NCBI GenBank assembly: GCA_021780075.1 | Contig: JAJXZL010000036.1 | Coordinates: 124,001 to 188,000, forward strand | From: Acidobacteriota bacterium | GTDB taxonomy: Bacteria > Acidobacteriota > Terriglobia > Terriglobales > Acidobacteriaceae | Reading direction: 5' to 3' | DNA length: 64,000 bases | Shown here: piece after piece, positions 54,368 to 64,000 of the stretch | How positions within the stretch are numbered: position 1 is the first letter of the stretch | How the letters are laid out: every line of letters begins with the position of its first letter | Program-made: the position numbers and the translations under genes | Notes under the pieces: generated by a model | What the model was told of the DNA's origin: nothing | The model's database searches: none | What the model saw: the letters and a program-made list of their open reading frames with translations, nothing else

Positions 54368-54913
54368 CTAGTGAACTGCGAACAGCACAGATGCCGAGTG
54401 GTTTTCCCATTCAAGAGTTATCTTGCCGGTGGTGCCGCCGAGGCCTGTGACCGTGTAGGTCAGATTCTCGACCATTTTGAGAGGCTTGCTCATGTTCATC
54501 TTCACGCGGCCAAGATCTTGCGTACTGTCATACGCAAGGCCCCACTCGCCGGTCTTCTTGTTGATGATCAATTCCCACTGGTCGGGATTGGAGATGTCAA
54601 CAAAGAGCGTATAGGCGCCCTTGGGCACCATCAGATCGCCGATTTTCAGGTCGGCGTCTGTGTGCAGAGTCGTGGCTGCGTTGGCACCCGCACGCCAGAT
54701 GGGATAGTGAGGATCGTGGCTGATGAGGCCGTCTTTGGTGAAGATCTGGCCCGCACGGCCTTTGACCCTGGGCGAGGAATAGGTAATGGAAATGGCCTTG
54801 CCGGCAATGGTTGCCGACGCAGTGGCCGATGGACTGGCAGGCGCCTTGGGCTGAGCCGACATGGTAAGAGAGGCGGCAAAGAGCGCGCCCGCGCAGATCA
54901 AAACAAGTTTCAT
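54368..54913 (-). CDS. Secreted DUF2911 protein
   Basis: 181 residues from ATG 54913 (Shine-Dalgarno GGAGGAGG). Signal peptide MKLVLICAGALFAASLTMSA, then the DUF2911 domain: ITYSSPRVKGRAGQIF, HDPHYPIWRAGANAATTL, KGAYTLFVDISNPDQWELIINKKTGEWG. DUF2911 proteins are exported and of unknown role, common in Acidobacteria and Bacteroidota. Confidence 0.88.
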   Translation of the reverse strand: MKLVLICAGALFAASLTMSAQPKAPASPSATASATIAGKAISITYSSPRVKGRAGQIFTKDGLISHDPHYPIWRAGANAATTLHTDADLKIGDLMVPKGAYTLFVDISNPDQWELIINKKTGEWGLAYDSTQDLGRVKMNMSKPLKMVENLTYTVTGLGGTTGKITLEWENHSASVLFAVH

Positions 54914-55039
54914 CGTGGTCCTCCTCCGGGCAGAGCCCGTGCTTCTGATGGTCATAATCGACGCGATGATTGTCGCACGCGCGCCGCAATTCGGGAAGCG
55001 AGGGCGACAACCCTGTTATGATGCGGCGCAAGGAAGCAC

Positions 55040-55942
55040 ATGCAGGAACAAGGGAATCAACAGAGGCCGGGGACGCGGTTTCGCACCGCGGTCAAGGAAG
55101 AAAAACCGCTGCAGGTGGCAGGCGCCATCAACGCCTACACGGCACGGATGGCCGAGGCCACTGGCTTTCGCGCTTTGTATCTCTCGGGCGGCGGTGTCGC
55201 TGCCAACTCGCTGGGCGTACCGGACCTGGGTATCAGCACGATGGAAGACGTGCTGACCGATGTGCGCCGCATCACCGACGCCACCGCACTGCCGCTGCTG
55301 GTGGATATCGACACCGGCTGGGGTGGCGCCTTCAACATTGCACGGACGATCCGGTCAATGATCAAGGCAGGCGCAGCGGCGGTGCACATGGAAGACCAGG
55401 TAGGCGCCAAACGCTGCGGCCACCGCCCGGGCAAGGAACTGGTGCCCGCCGAAGAGATGGTGGACCGCATCAAGGCCGCGGTGGATGCGCGGACGGATGC
55501 CGAGTTTGTGCTGATGGCGCGCACCGACGCGCTGGCCAACGAAGGGCTTGATGCAGCGATTGAGCGTGCGCAGGCGTATGTGGCAGCGGGCGCGGACATG
55601 ATTTTTGCCGAGGCGGTGACAAAACTGCCGATGTATACGAAGTTTCGCAAAGCGGTGGGCGTGCCCATCCTGGCCAACATTACGGAGTTTGGCCAGACGC
55701 CGCTTTTCACGCGCGATGAGCTGGCGGCGGCGGGCGTGGACATCATCCTCTACTGCTGCGGGGCGTACCGCGCGATGAATGCGGCGGCGCTGAAGGTGTA
55801 TGAGGCGATTCGCGCAGAGGGCACGCAGCGCAATGTGGTTCCGCTGATGCAGACGCGCGCTGATCTCTACAAGTATCTCGACTACCACGCCTATGAAACA
55901 AAGCTGGACGATCTGTTTGCCAAAGGCAAAGGCACGAAGTAG
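55040..55942 (+). CDS. prpB: 2-methylisocitrate lyase
   Basis: 300 residues of the PEP mutase/isocitrate lyase superfamily. The catalytic KRCGH sits in [20 protein letters not shown], and [20 protein letters not shown] forms the metal site. It splits 2-methylisocitrate into pyruvate and succinate in propionate degradation. First gene of prpB-prpC-prpD. Close family members are carboxyvinyl-carboxyphosphonate mutase-type enzymes, but the neighbours favour PrpB. Confidence 0.93.
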   Translation: MQEQGNQQRPGTRFRTAVKEEKPLQVAGAINAYTARMAEATGFRALYLSGGGVAANSLGVPDLGISTMEDVLTDVRRITDATALPLLVDIDTGWGGAFNIARTIRSMIKAGAAAVHMEDQVGAKRCGHRPGKELVPAEEMVDRIKAAVDARTDAEFVLMARTDALANEGLDAAIERAQAYVAAGADMIFAEAVTKLPMYTKFRKAVGVPILANITEFGQTPLFTRDELAAAGVDIILYCCGAYRAMNAAALKVYEAIRAEGTQRNVVPLMQTRADLYKYLDYHAYETKLDDLFAKGKGTK

Positions 55943-55990
55943 GCAGTTCGCCCTTCATCCATGCGCATGCAGCGCCGGGGAGGGAATCCG

Positions 55991-57157
55991 ATGAATACAG
56001 AAGAAGCAAGCGCAACGCCAGCAGGGTTCAAGCCCAAGAAGTCCGTTGCGCTGTCCGGTACAGCGGCGGGCAACACGGCGCTGTGCACTGTGGGCCGCAG
56101 CGGCAATGATTTGCATTATCGCGGGTATGACATTCATGATCTCGCGACGCGTTGCGAGTTTGAAGAAGTAGCGTATCTGCTGGTGCATGGCAAGCTGCCC
56201 AACACGGCAGATCTTGCCGCATACAAGGCACGCCTGTGCACCCTGCGCGGCCTGCCCGCAGAGGTGAAGAAGGCTCTGGAGCTGCTGCCTGCGACGACGC
56301 ATCCCATGGATGTACTTCGCACCGGCGTCTCTGTGCTGGGTTGTCTGCGGCCGGAAGGCGCAAGCCACGACGACGCGGGAGCGCGGGCGATTGCCGATGT
56401 GCTGTTGGCTTCGCTGGGCTCGATGCTGCTGTACTGGTATCACTTTGCGCACAACGGAAAGCGCATTGAAGTGGAGACAGACGATGACTCCATTGCAGCG
56501 CACTTTCTGCACCTGCTGCATGGCGCGAAGCCGAGCGCGGCGTGGACTGCGGCGATGCAGTTGTCGCTGATTCTGTATGCAGAGCATGAGTTCAATGCGT
56601 CCACATTTACGGCGCGCGTGATTGCGGGAACCGGCTCGGATTTGTACTCGTGCATCACCGGAGCCATCGGCGCGCTGAAGGGGCCGAAGCATGGCGGAGC
56701 GAATGAAGTGGCGCTGGAGATTCAGGAACGTTATGCGAGCGCGGATGAGGCGGAGGCGGATATTCGGCGGCGCGTGGCCAATCGCGAAGTCATCATCGGC
56801 TTCGGCCATCCGGTGTATACAATCAGCGACCCGCGCAACGAGATCATCAAAAAAACAGCGCGCGGCCTGTCTGCTACGGAAAAGGGCCTGCTGCTCTATT
56901 CCGTTGCCGAGCGCATTGAGAGCGTGATGAGCGACGCCAAGCGCATGTTTCCCAATCTCGATTGGTTCAGTGCGGTGGCATATCACCAGATGGGCATTCC
57001 GACGAATATGTTTACGCCGCTGTTTGTCCTGTCGCGCACGGCGGGCTGGAGCGCGCACGTCATCGAACAGCGCCAGGACGGCAAGATTATTCGCCCCTCG
57101 GCGAATTACACGGGGCCGGAGAATCTGGAGTTTGTGCCGATGGAGAAGCGGAGTTAA
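55991..57157 (+). CDS. prpC: 2-methylcitrate/citrate synthase
   Basis: 388 residues from ATG 55991 (Shine-Dalgarno GGGAGGG). Citrate synthase fold: [29 protein letters not shown], the histidine in [28 protein letters not shown] and GFGHPVYT, all in family order. Condenses propionyl-CoA with oxaloacetate in this context. Confidence 0.93.
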   Translation: MNTEEASATPAGFKPKKSVALSGTAAGNTALCTVGRSGNDLHYRGYDIHDLATRCEFEEVAYLLVHGKLPNTADLAAYKARLCTLRGLPAEVKKALELLPATTHPMDVLRTGVSVLGCLRPEGASHDDAGARAIADVLLASLGSMLLYWYHFAHNGKRIEVETDDDSIAAHFLHLLHGAKPSAAWTAAMQLSLILYAEHEFNASTFTARVIAGTGSDLYSCITGAIGALKGPKHGGANEVALEIQERYASADEAEADIRRRVANREVIIGFGHPVYTISDPRNEIIKKTARGLSATEKGLLLYSVAERIESVMSDAKRMFPNLDWFSAVAYHQMGIPTNMFTPLFVLSRTAGWSAHVIEQRQDGKIIRPSANYTGPENLEFVPMEKRS

Positions 57158-57173
57158 CAGACGAGTTTTTCTT

Positions 57174-57249
57174 CCCATGTTTCTGACGAGACATGGGCAG
57201 CCATATCGTTGAGATCGTAGTTTCCCAGGTCTCAGAAACGAGACCTGGG
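57174..57249. repeat. Two related intergenic hairpins between prpC and prpD
   Basis: CCCATGT / ACATGGG at 57174-57197 and CCCAGGTCTC / GAGACCTGGG at 57224-57249, the latter followed by GCACCC. Hairpins of this form with the tail GGCACCC recur between genes in Acidobacteriaceae (general knowledge). Confidence 0.65.
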
Positions 57250-57276
57250 GCACCCGTGCAGTAAAAAGGAGAGTGT

Positions 57277-58725
57277 GTGTCGTCGCACATCAGCAATGAG
57301 CGCCCCGCGCCAGACAAGGTACTTACCGACATCGCCGACTATGCGCTGCGTTACGAGGTCAGCAGCGAGCTGGCGTACACCACGGCGCGCTATTGCCTGC
57401 TGGATACGCTGGGCTGCGGACTGGAGGCGCTTGAGTATCCCGCGTGCACCAAACTGCTGGGGCCGATTGTGCCGGGCACCGTGGTGCCGCATGGCGCGCG
57501 CGTGCCGGGCACGAGTTATCAGCTTGATCCGGTGCAGGCCGCGTTCAACATTGGCGCGATGATTCGCTGGCTGGACTTTAACGACACGTGGCTGGCCGCA
57601 GAGTGGGGACATCCCTCCGACAATCTCGGCGGCATTCTGGCAACGGCAGACTGGCTTTCGCGCACGGGTCTTGCAGATGGCAGAGCCCCTTTGCAGATGC
57701 GTCAGGTTTTGACAGCGATGATCAAGGCGCACGAAATTCAGGGCTGCATCGCGCTTGAAAATTCATTCAACAAGGTTGGCCTCGATCACGTTGTGCTGGT
57801 GAAGGTGGCGTCGACGGCGGTGGTGTGCCAGTTGCTCGGCCTCACGAGCGAGCAGACGATCAATGCGATTTCGCTTGCGTGGGTCGATGGCCAGAGCCTG
57901 CGCACCTATCGCCACGCGCCCAACACCGGCTCGCGCAAAAGCTGGGCCGCGGGCGACGCGACGAGCCGCGCGGTGCGGCTGGCGCTGATGGCGCGCGCGG
58001 GAGAGATGGGATATCCCTCGGCGCTGACGGCGAAGACGTGGGGATTTTATGACGTGTCATTCCGCGGGCAGGAGTTCAAGTTTCAGCGTCCCTACGGCAA
58101 CTACGTGATGGAGAACGTGCTGTTCAAGATCAGCTTTCCGGCGGAGTTTCATGCGCAGACAGCGGTGGAGGCGGCGATGACGCTGCACGGGCGGCTGAAG
58201 CAGATGGGCAGGACGGCAGAAGAAATTCGCGCAATCACGATTCGCACGCACGAGGCTTGCCTGCGCATCATCGACAAGAAGGGTCCGCTAGCCAACCCGG
58301 CGGATCGCGATCACTGCGTTCAGTACATGATTGCGATTCCGTTGCTGCTTGGCCGGCTCACCGCCGCCGATTATGAAGACGCTATCGCTGCCGACCCGCG
58401 CATTGACGGACTGCGCGCCAAGGTGACGTGCGTTGAGGAGCCACGCTTCACGGCCGATTATCACGATCCGGAGAAACGGTCGATTGCCAACTCCCTGCAC
58501 GTGGAACTTAACGACGGCACGGTGCTGGAGGAGACGGTGGAGTATCCCATCGGCCACAAGCGCAGGCGCGAGGAGGGCATGCCGTTGCTGATTGAGAAAT
58601 TCAAGACCAACCTGCGCCGCCGCTACACCGAGGCGCAGCAGCAGCGCATTCTGGATGTCTCGCTCGATCACGCAAGGCTCGCATCCATGCCTGTGAACGA
58701 GTACGTGGACTTGTACGTGCTTTAG
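57277..58725 (+). CDS. prpD: MmgE/PrpD family 2-methylcitrate dehydratase
   Basis: 482 residues from GTG at 57277 (Shine-Dalgarno AAAAGGAG). MmgE/PrpD motifs: [62 protein letters not shown], and a C-terminal alpha domain. Dehydrates 2-methylcitrate. Completes a propionate-degradation set with prpB and prpC. Confidence 0.93.
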   Translation: MSSHISNERPAPDKVLTDIADYALRYEVSSELAYTTARYCLLDTLGCGLEALEYPACTKLLGPIVPGTVVPHGARVPGTSYQLDPVQAAFNIGAMIRWLDFNDTWLAAEWGHPSDNLGGILATADWLSRTGLADGRAPLQMRQVLTAMIKAHEIQGCIALENSFNKVGLDHVVLVKVASTAVVCQLLGLTSEQTINAISLAWVDGQSLRTYRHAPNTGSRKSWAAGDATSRAVRLALMARAGEMGYPSALTAKTWGFYDVSFRGQEFKFQRPYGNYVMENVLFKISFPAEFHAQTAVEAAMTLHGRLKQMGRTAEEIRAITIRTHEACLRIIDKKGPLANPADRDHCVQYMIAIPLLLGRLTAADYEDAIAADPRIDGLRAKVTCVEEPRFTADYHDPEKRSIANSLHVELNDGTVLEETVEYPIGHKRRREEGMPLLIEKFKTNLRRRYTEAQQQRILDVSLDHARLASMPVNEYVDLYVL

Positions 58726-58790
58726 TCACACGCGCCTTGTCGGCAACCCGCCGCGCGTGATTGACTGGTTGCCGAAGGAAAACCCTACGC

Positions 58791-60278
<1,488 letters not shown>

Positions 60279-60295
60279 GCCAACGGGAGCGAAGC

Positions 60296-61849
60296 ATGCG
60301 CAGGGAAGAGATGATGCGGAAGATCCGGGAGCGCAAGGAACCCTGGGACATTGCCGTGATTGGCGGCGGAGCCACCGGCATGGGCGTGGCCGTGGACGCC
60401 GCCGCACGCGGCCTGGATGTGGTGCTGGTGGAGGCGCACGACTTTGGCAAAGGCACCAGCAGCCGCAGCACCAAGCTGGTGCACGGCGGCGTGCGCTATC
60501 TGGAGCAGGGCAATGTGCCACTGGTGATGTCTGCGCTGAAGGAGCGCGGCCTGCTACGCCAGAATGCGCCGCACCTGGTGCATGACCTGGCCTTCGTGGT
60601 GCCGAATTATTCGTGGTGGGAGGCGCCTTTCTACGGCATCGGCCTCAAGCTCTATGACCTGCTGGCTGGCAAGTACGGCTTTGGCGCGTCGAAGCTGCTG
60701 ACGAAAGAAGAAACGCTGGAGCGGTTGCCCGGGCTGGAGCCCGAAGAACTGCGCGGCGGCGTGGTCTATTACGACGGACAGTTTGACGATGCGCGTTTGC
60801 TGATCCATCTGGCGATGACGGCGGCGGACCATGGCGGCACGCTGGTGAACTACTGCCCAGCTACCGGCCTGCTGCGCGACAACGAGGGCTATGTGAACGG
60901 CCTGACCGCGCGCGATGCAGAGACTGGCGAAGAGCTGACGATTCCTGCGCGCATCGTGGTGAACGCGACCGGAGTTTTTACCGATTCCATTCGTCGCATG
61001 GCCGACCCTGCCGTTGAGCCGCTCATGGTGACAAGCCAGGGCATTCATCTGGTGTTTGACCGCTCGTTTCTCAAGGGCGACACGGCGCTCATGGTTCCGC
61101 GCACCAGCGATGGCCGCGTGCTGTTTGTGATTCCGTGGCATGGGCATGCCGTGGCAGGCACCACGGATACGCCGGTGGACGAGCCCAGCCTGGAGCCGCG
61201 TCCGCTCGACGAAGAAATTGAATTCATCCTTGAAACGGCAGGCCGCTACCTGAGCCGCCCGCCCAGCCGCGCCGACGTGCTGGCCGTTTACGTGGGCCTG
61301 CGCCCGCTGGTCAAGGGCGACGGCAAGACCTCCGCGCTTTCGCGCGATCACGTCATCCACGTGGACACGTCGGGCCTGCTCACCATCACCGGCGGCAAGT
61401 GGACCACGTATCGCCACATGGCCGAGGATTGCGTGGACCACGCCATCACGCTGGGCAAACTGCGCGACGAGCCTTGCACCACGAAGAATTTGCGCATCCA
61501 TGGCTATCTGCGCGAAGCAGAGGCGCTGGGCCATCTGGAGGTCTACGGCTCCGATGCAGACGCGATTCGCACGCTGGCGCAAAGCCCGGCGCTGGCCGCG
61601 CGACTGCATCCTGATTTGCCCTACATTGCGGCGGAAGTAGTGTGGGCCGCACGGGCGGAGATGGCGCGCACCGTTGAAGATGTGCTGGCCCGGCACACGC
61701 GCGCGCTGTTCCTCAACGCAAACGCGGCCATCGCCATGGCAGAGCCGGTGGCGGTGTTGCTGGCTACCGAGCTGGGCCGAGATGAAGCATGGATCGACGC
61801 GCAGGTGAAAGAGTTTCGCGCGCTCGCGGAGCAGTACAGGGTGGTGTAA
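60296..61849 (+). CDS. glpD: Glycerol-3-phosphate dehydrogenase (aerobic, FAD)
   Basis: 517 residues from ATG 60296 (Shine-Dalgarno GGGAGCG). FAD motif IAVIGGGATGMGVAVDAAARG, SSRSTKLVHGGVRYLEQGN, and TITGGKWTTYRHMAEDCVDHA. Oxidises glycerol 3-phosphate to DHAP and passes electrons to quinone. Operon with glpK. Confidence 0.95.
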   Translation: MRREEMMRKIRERKEPWDIAVIGGGATGMGVAVDAAARGLDVVLVEAHDFGKGTSSRSTKLVHGGVRYLEQGNVPLVMSALKERGLLRQNAPHLVHDLAFVVPNYSWWEAPFYGIGLKLYDLLAGKYGFGASKLLTKEETLERLPGLEPEELRGGVVYYDGQFDDARLLIHLAMTAADHGGTLVNYCPATGLLRDNEGYVNGLTARDAETGEELTIPARIVVNATGVFTDSIRRMADPAVEPLMVTSQGIHLVFDRSFLKGDTALMVPRTSDGRVLFVIPWHGHAVAGTTDTPVDEPSLEPRPLDEEIEFILETAGRYLSRPPSRADVLAVYVGLRPLVKGDGKTSALSRDHVIHVDTSGLLTITGGKWTTYRHMAEDCVDHAITLGKLRDEPCTTKNLRIHGYLREAEALGHLEVYGSDADAIRTLAQSPALAARLHPDLPYIAAEVVWAARAEMARTVEDVLARHTRALFLNANAAIAMAEPVAVLLATELGRDEAWIDAQVKEFRALAEQYRVV

Positions 61850-61881
61850 GCAGTTTGATTGGCAACACCGGGAGGTCACGC

Positions 61882-62142
61882 ATGACAACGCAATGCACCC
61901 ACGTTGCGGAGCATTTGAAGAAGGTGAAACCGCGCACCAAAGGCTGCGAGGAGTGCCTGAAGACCGGCGACACGTGGCTGCACCTGCGCATGTGCCTGGA
62001 ATGCGGCCACGTGGGCTGCTGCGACTCGTCGAAGAATCGCCACGCCCGTGCGCATTTTCACGCGACGCAGCATCCACTTATCCAATCTGCTGAGCGCGGT
62101 GAAGACTGGCGCTGGTGCTACATCGACGAGGTGTATTTGTAG
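61882..62142 (+). CDS. UBP-type zinc finger protein
   Basis: 86 residues starting MTTQCTHVAEHLKKVKPRTKGCEECL with Shine-Dalgarno GGGAGGTC. ZnF-UBP residues: C-x2-C (CEEC), LRMCLECGHVGCCDSSKNRHARAHF, HPLIQS. Such small free-standing proteins occur in bacteria; role unknown. It follows glpD by 32 nt and is convergent with the S1-domain gene. Confidence 0.88.
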   Translation: MTTQCTHVAEHLKKVKPRTKGCEECLKTGDTWLHLRMCLECGHVGCCDSSKNRHARAHFHATQHPLIQSAERGEDWRWCYIDEVYL

Positions 62143-62144
62143 CC

Positions 62145-63854
62145 CTACGCCAGCTCAACCACGATCTGTTTTGTTTCCGCATCGAGCTTCACGATTTTGA
62201 AGCTGCGAATCTGCCCGGCGCTCAGCGGCTCTGGCCTGTTTGAAGCGGCGGGCGCATTGCCTTTCCAGCGTGCGGTCAGCATCGACGACAAGCTGGACAG
62301 GTCGGCCTTGGCTTCAGTTTTTGCTTCGGGAGCGACAGCGGCATTTGAACCGATGCGGCACACGGAGCGGATGCCCTCGCCAAGTTCGATTGTGGCGCGG
62401 CCCGCAGATTCTTCCACCACGCGGCCTGAGACCACGTCGCCCGCCTTGTGCTCGGCAATGTACTCGTCGATGCTGGTGGGGACAAGCTGCTTCATGCTGA
62501 GCTTGATCTGCCGCTTCTCCGTGTCGATGGCCAGCACCTGCGCCTTGACCACCTGGCCCGTGCGCAGCACGTCAGAGGGATGATTGATGCGCTTGTCGGC
62601 GCTGATTTCGCTGATGTGAACCAGCCCCTCGATGCCCTCGGCCAACTGCACAAAAGCGCCGAATTTCATTAGATTGGTGACCGGTCCCTCGATCTGCGCG
62701 CCGACGGGAAATTTCTGCTGAATCTCTGCCCACGGATCGCCGAGCGTCTGTTTGAGGCCGAGCGAGATGCGGCGCTCCTCGGGCTTGATGCCGAGAATCA
62801 CGGCGTCCACGGTGTCGCCGGGCTTGAGCACGTCACTGGGGTGGCGCACCTTTTTGCCCCACGACATCTCAGAAATGTGAATCAGCCCCTCGACGCCCGC
62901 CTCCATCTCAACGAAGGCGCCGAAGTCGGTGATGCGCGTGACGGTGCCGGTGACGCGCTGGCCCGCCTGATATTTGTCGGCGGCGGCCACCCACGGCTCA
63001 GCCTGCAGTTGCTTGAGGCCAAGGGAAATCTTTTTTGTCTCCGGGTCAATCTTGAGAATGCGGACCTGCAGTTCCTGGCCTACGCTGAGCACGTCTTCCG
63101 GCTTGCTGACGCGGCCCCAGGCGATGTCGCTCACATGCAGCAGACCGTCCACGCCGCCGAGGTCAATAAACGCGCCATAAGGAACGAGGCTGCGGACAGT
63201 GCCCGAGAGCGTGTCGCCTTCCTTCATGGCGGCGCGGCGGCCTTCTACCAGGCCGCGGGCCTGCTCTTCGAGAACCACGCGACGGTCCACGACCACGTCT
63301 TCATCGGTGACGTCCAGCTTGGTGATGCGGCAGGTAATCTCAGTGCCGACCAGCTTTTCCAGCTCCGCTGCGTCGCGTGTTCCGCTGCGCGATGCGGGCA
63401 TGAAGGCGCGTACGCCGATATCGACGCTGACGCCGCCCTTGACCACGGCGGTGACGGTGCCCACCACGGCCAGCTTCTCAGCATAGGCTGCCTCAAGCGC
63501 CGACCAGTCGCGGGGCTGCGCCACCTTGAAGCGCGAGAGCTCGTAGTAGCCTTCCTCGTTGCGGCCCTTCACGGAGACGGGGAGCGAGTCGCCCGGCTTC
63601 ACGCCCTCGGCGTTGCGCTCGAAGGCCGTGCGCGGCAGCACGCCTTCTGTCTTATAGCCGATATCCAGAAACACCTGCTCGGCACTGAGGGAAACGACCG
63701 TGCCCTCCAACTGCTTTGCGCCGCTCGCGGGCTTGTGCGTGTGGCTGCGCTCGAACTCCTTGAGCAACGCGCCAAAGTCTTCGGCGGGCTCTGCGTTGGG
63801 CTCGGGGGTTTCTGCGGGGGTGGGCTGGGATTCTGGAGCGTTCTCGTTGGTCAT
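62145..63854 (-). CDS. rpsA: Ribosomal protein S1-like protein (multiple S1 RNA-binding domains)
   Basis: 569 residues. Acidic N-terminal leader (about 1-50), then repeated S1 domains: LEGTVVSLSAEQVFLDIGYKTEGVLP, VVGTVTAVVKGGVSVDIG, SGTVRSLVPYGAFIDLGGVDGLLHVSDI, VTGTVTRITDFGAFVEMEAGVEGLIHISEMSWG, IEGPVTNLMKFGAFVQLAEGIEGLVHISEI and a C-terminal weaker one. Six domains fit ribosomal protein S1. Confidence 0.92.
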   Translation of the reverse strand: MTNENAPESQPTPAETPEPNAEPAEDFGALLKEFERSHTHKPASGAKQLEGTVVSLSAEQVFLDIGYKTEGVLPRTAFERNAEGVKPGDSLPVSVKGRNEEGYYELSRFKVAQPRDWSALEAAYAEKLAVVGTVTAVVKGGVSVDIGVRAFMPASRSGTRDAAELEKLVGTEITCRITKLDVTDEDVVVDRRVVLEEQARGLVEGRRAAMKEGDTLSGTVRSLVPYGAFIDLGGVDGLLHVSDIAWGRVSKPEDVLSVGQELQVRILKIDPETKKISLGLKQLQAEPWVAAADKYQAGQRVTGTVTRITDFGAFVEMEAGVEGLIHISEMSWGKKVRHPSDVLKPGDTVDAVILGIKPEERRISLGLKQTLGDPWAEIQQKFPVGAQIEGPVTNLMKFGAFVQLAEGIEGLVHISEISADKRINHPSDVLRTGQVVKAQVLAIDTEKRQIKLSMKQLVPTSIDEYIAEHKAGDVVSGRVVEESAGRATIELGEGIRSVCRIGSNAAVAPEAKTEAKADLSSLSSMLTARWKGNAPAASNRPEPLSAGQIRSFKIVKLDAETKQIVVELA

Positions 63855-63923
63855 GGCGTGTACCCTTCCATTCTCCCATGATTCAACGGAACACGTTCGA
63901 AGCCAGCCCGAACCGCCTCTGGC

Positions 63924-64000
63924 TTATGGAAACTCCGTGACCCGCGGCGTTGTGCGCGGGTTGATTGAGGTGGGCCCGCCCTTGTCGTCGATGACATTGG
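63924..64000 (-). CDS. C-terminal tail of an unidentified protein, partial
   Basis: The minus-strand frame from the right edge reads NVIDDKGGPTSINPRTTPRV then TEFP and a TAA stop at 63924-63926. The rest lies outside the window. Too short to identify. Confidence 0.45.
   Translation of the reverse strand, partial: NVIDDKGGPTSINPRTTPRVTEFP

Noticed and set aside
62841..63881. 346-codon plus-strand ORF opposite the S1 gene
   Set aside because: Antisense shadow of the S1-domain gene; no recognisable domain.

Overview
This 64 kb window looks chromosomal and comes from a high-GC Acidobacteriota bacterium, probably Terriglobia/Acidobacteriaceae. Two secreted proteins carry the VWFA-related domain typical of Acidobacteria. 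Many exported hypothetical proteins and palindromic intergenic repeats fit the same group. No rRNA, recognisable tRNA, CRISPR array, prophage or transposase was seen.

Layout. 0-0.5 kb: edge of a HigBA-type toxin-antitoxin pair. 0.6-6.5 kb: a five-gene minus-strand operon (membrane protein, DUF4129, DUF4350, MoxR ATPase, DUF58) with translationally coupled junctions. 6.6-11.7 kb: an ECF-like sigma factor, a 1207-residue zinc-finger/TM/TPR/CHAT protease and an overlapping unknown gene. 11.8-21.1 kb: housekeeping and envelope genes (lipoprotein, mltG, ruvX, greA, CDP-alcohol phosphatidyltransferase, thioredoxin-like, tatA, two VWFA proteins, a BON lipoprotein).

21.9-42 kb is the most interesting region: a dispersed sulfur-transfer and quinone-linked redox island. 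A plus-strand operon carries arsR, sqr, DUF1641, tusE/dsrC-like and dsrE. Minus-strand units carry moeB-rhodanese plus a tandem rhodanese copy, and a CoA-disulfide-reductase-rhodanese fusion plus a NifX-like protein. A large minus-strand operon carries arsR, tusA, mvhD-like, qmoA/hdrA-like, hdrA/qmoB-like, a small winged-helix-like protein, a qmoC-like FeS/cytochrome-b-type fusion and dsrE2. The two ArsR proteins are close paralogs at opposite ends and share an operator core TTGCG-N6-CGCAA. A PadR regulator with an N-terminal Cys/His cluster has an AGGTG-N7-CACCT palindrome upstream; the same palindrome recurs in an array upstream of the Qmo/Hdr-like operon. No aprAB, sat, dsrAB or hdrB lies in the window, so the substrate of this Qmo-like complex is open. 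PhzF, a receiver protein, a PIN-TRAM protein and an S41 protease lie between the sulfur units. A structured RNA candidate followed by an intrinsic terminator sits upstream of moeB-rhodanese.

42-54 kb: JAMM peptidase, TauE/SemiSWEET/DUF971 operon, hsp20 with an HspR-like (HAIR) operator, clpB, secreted proteins, and mutS2, whose 3' end is duplicated 1.5 kb away. 54-64 kb: FmdB-type protein, DUF2911, the propionate genes prpB-prpC-prpD, glycerol genes glpK-glpD, a UBP zinc-finger protein, an S1-domain protein and the tail of one more gene. Start codons were chosen from Shine-Dalgarno sites, overlaps and paralog alignment. Functional names are family assignments by eye, without database search.
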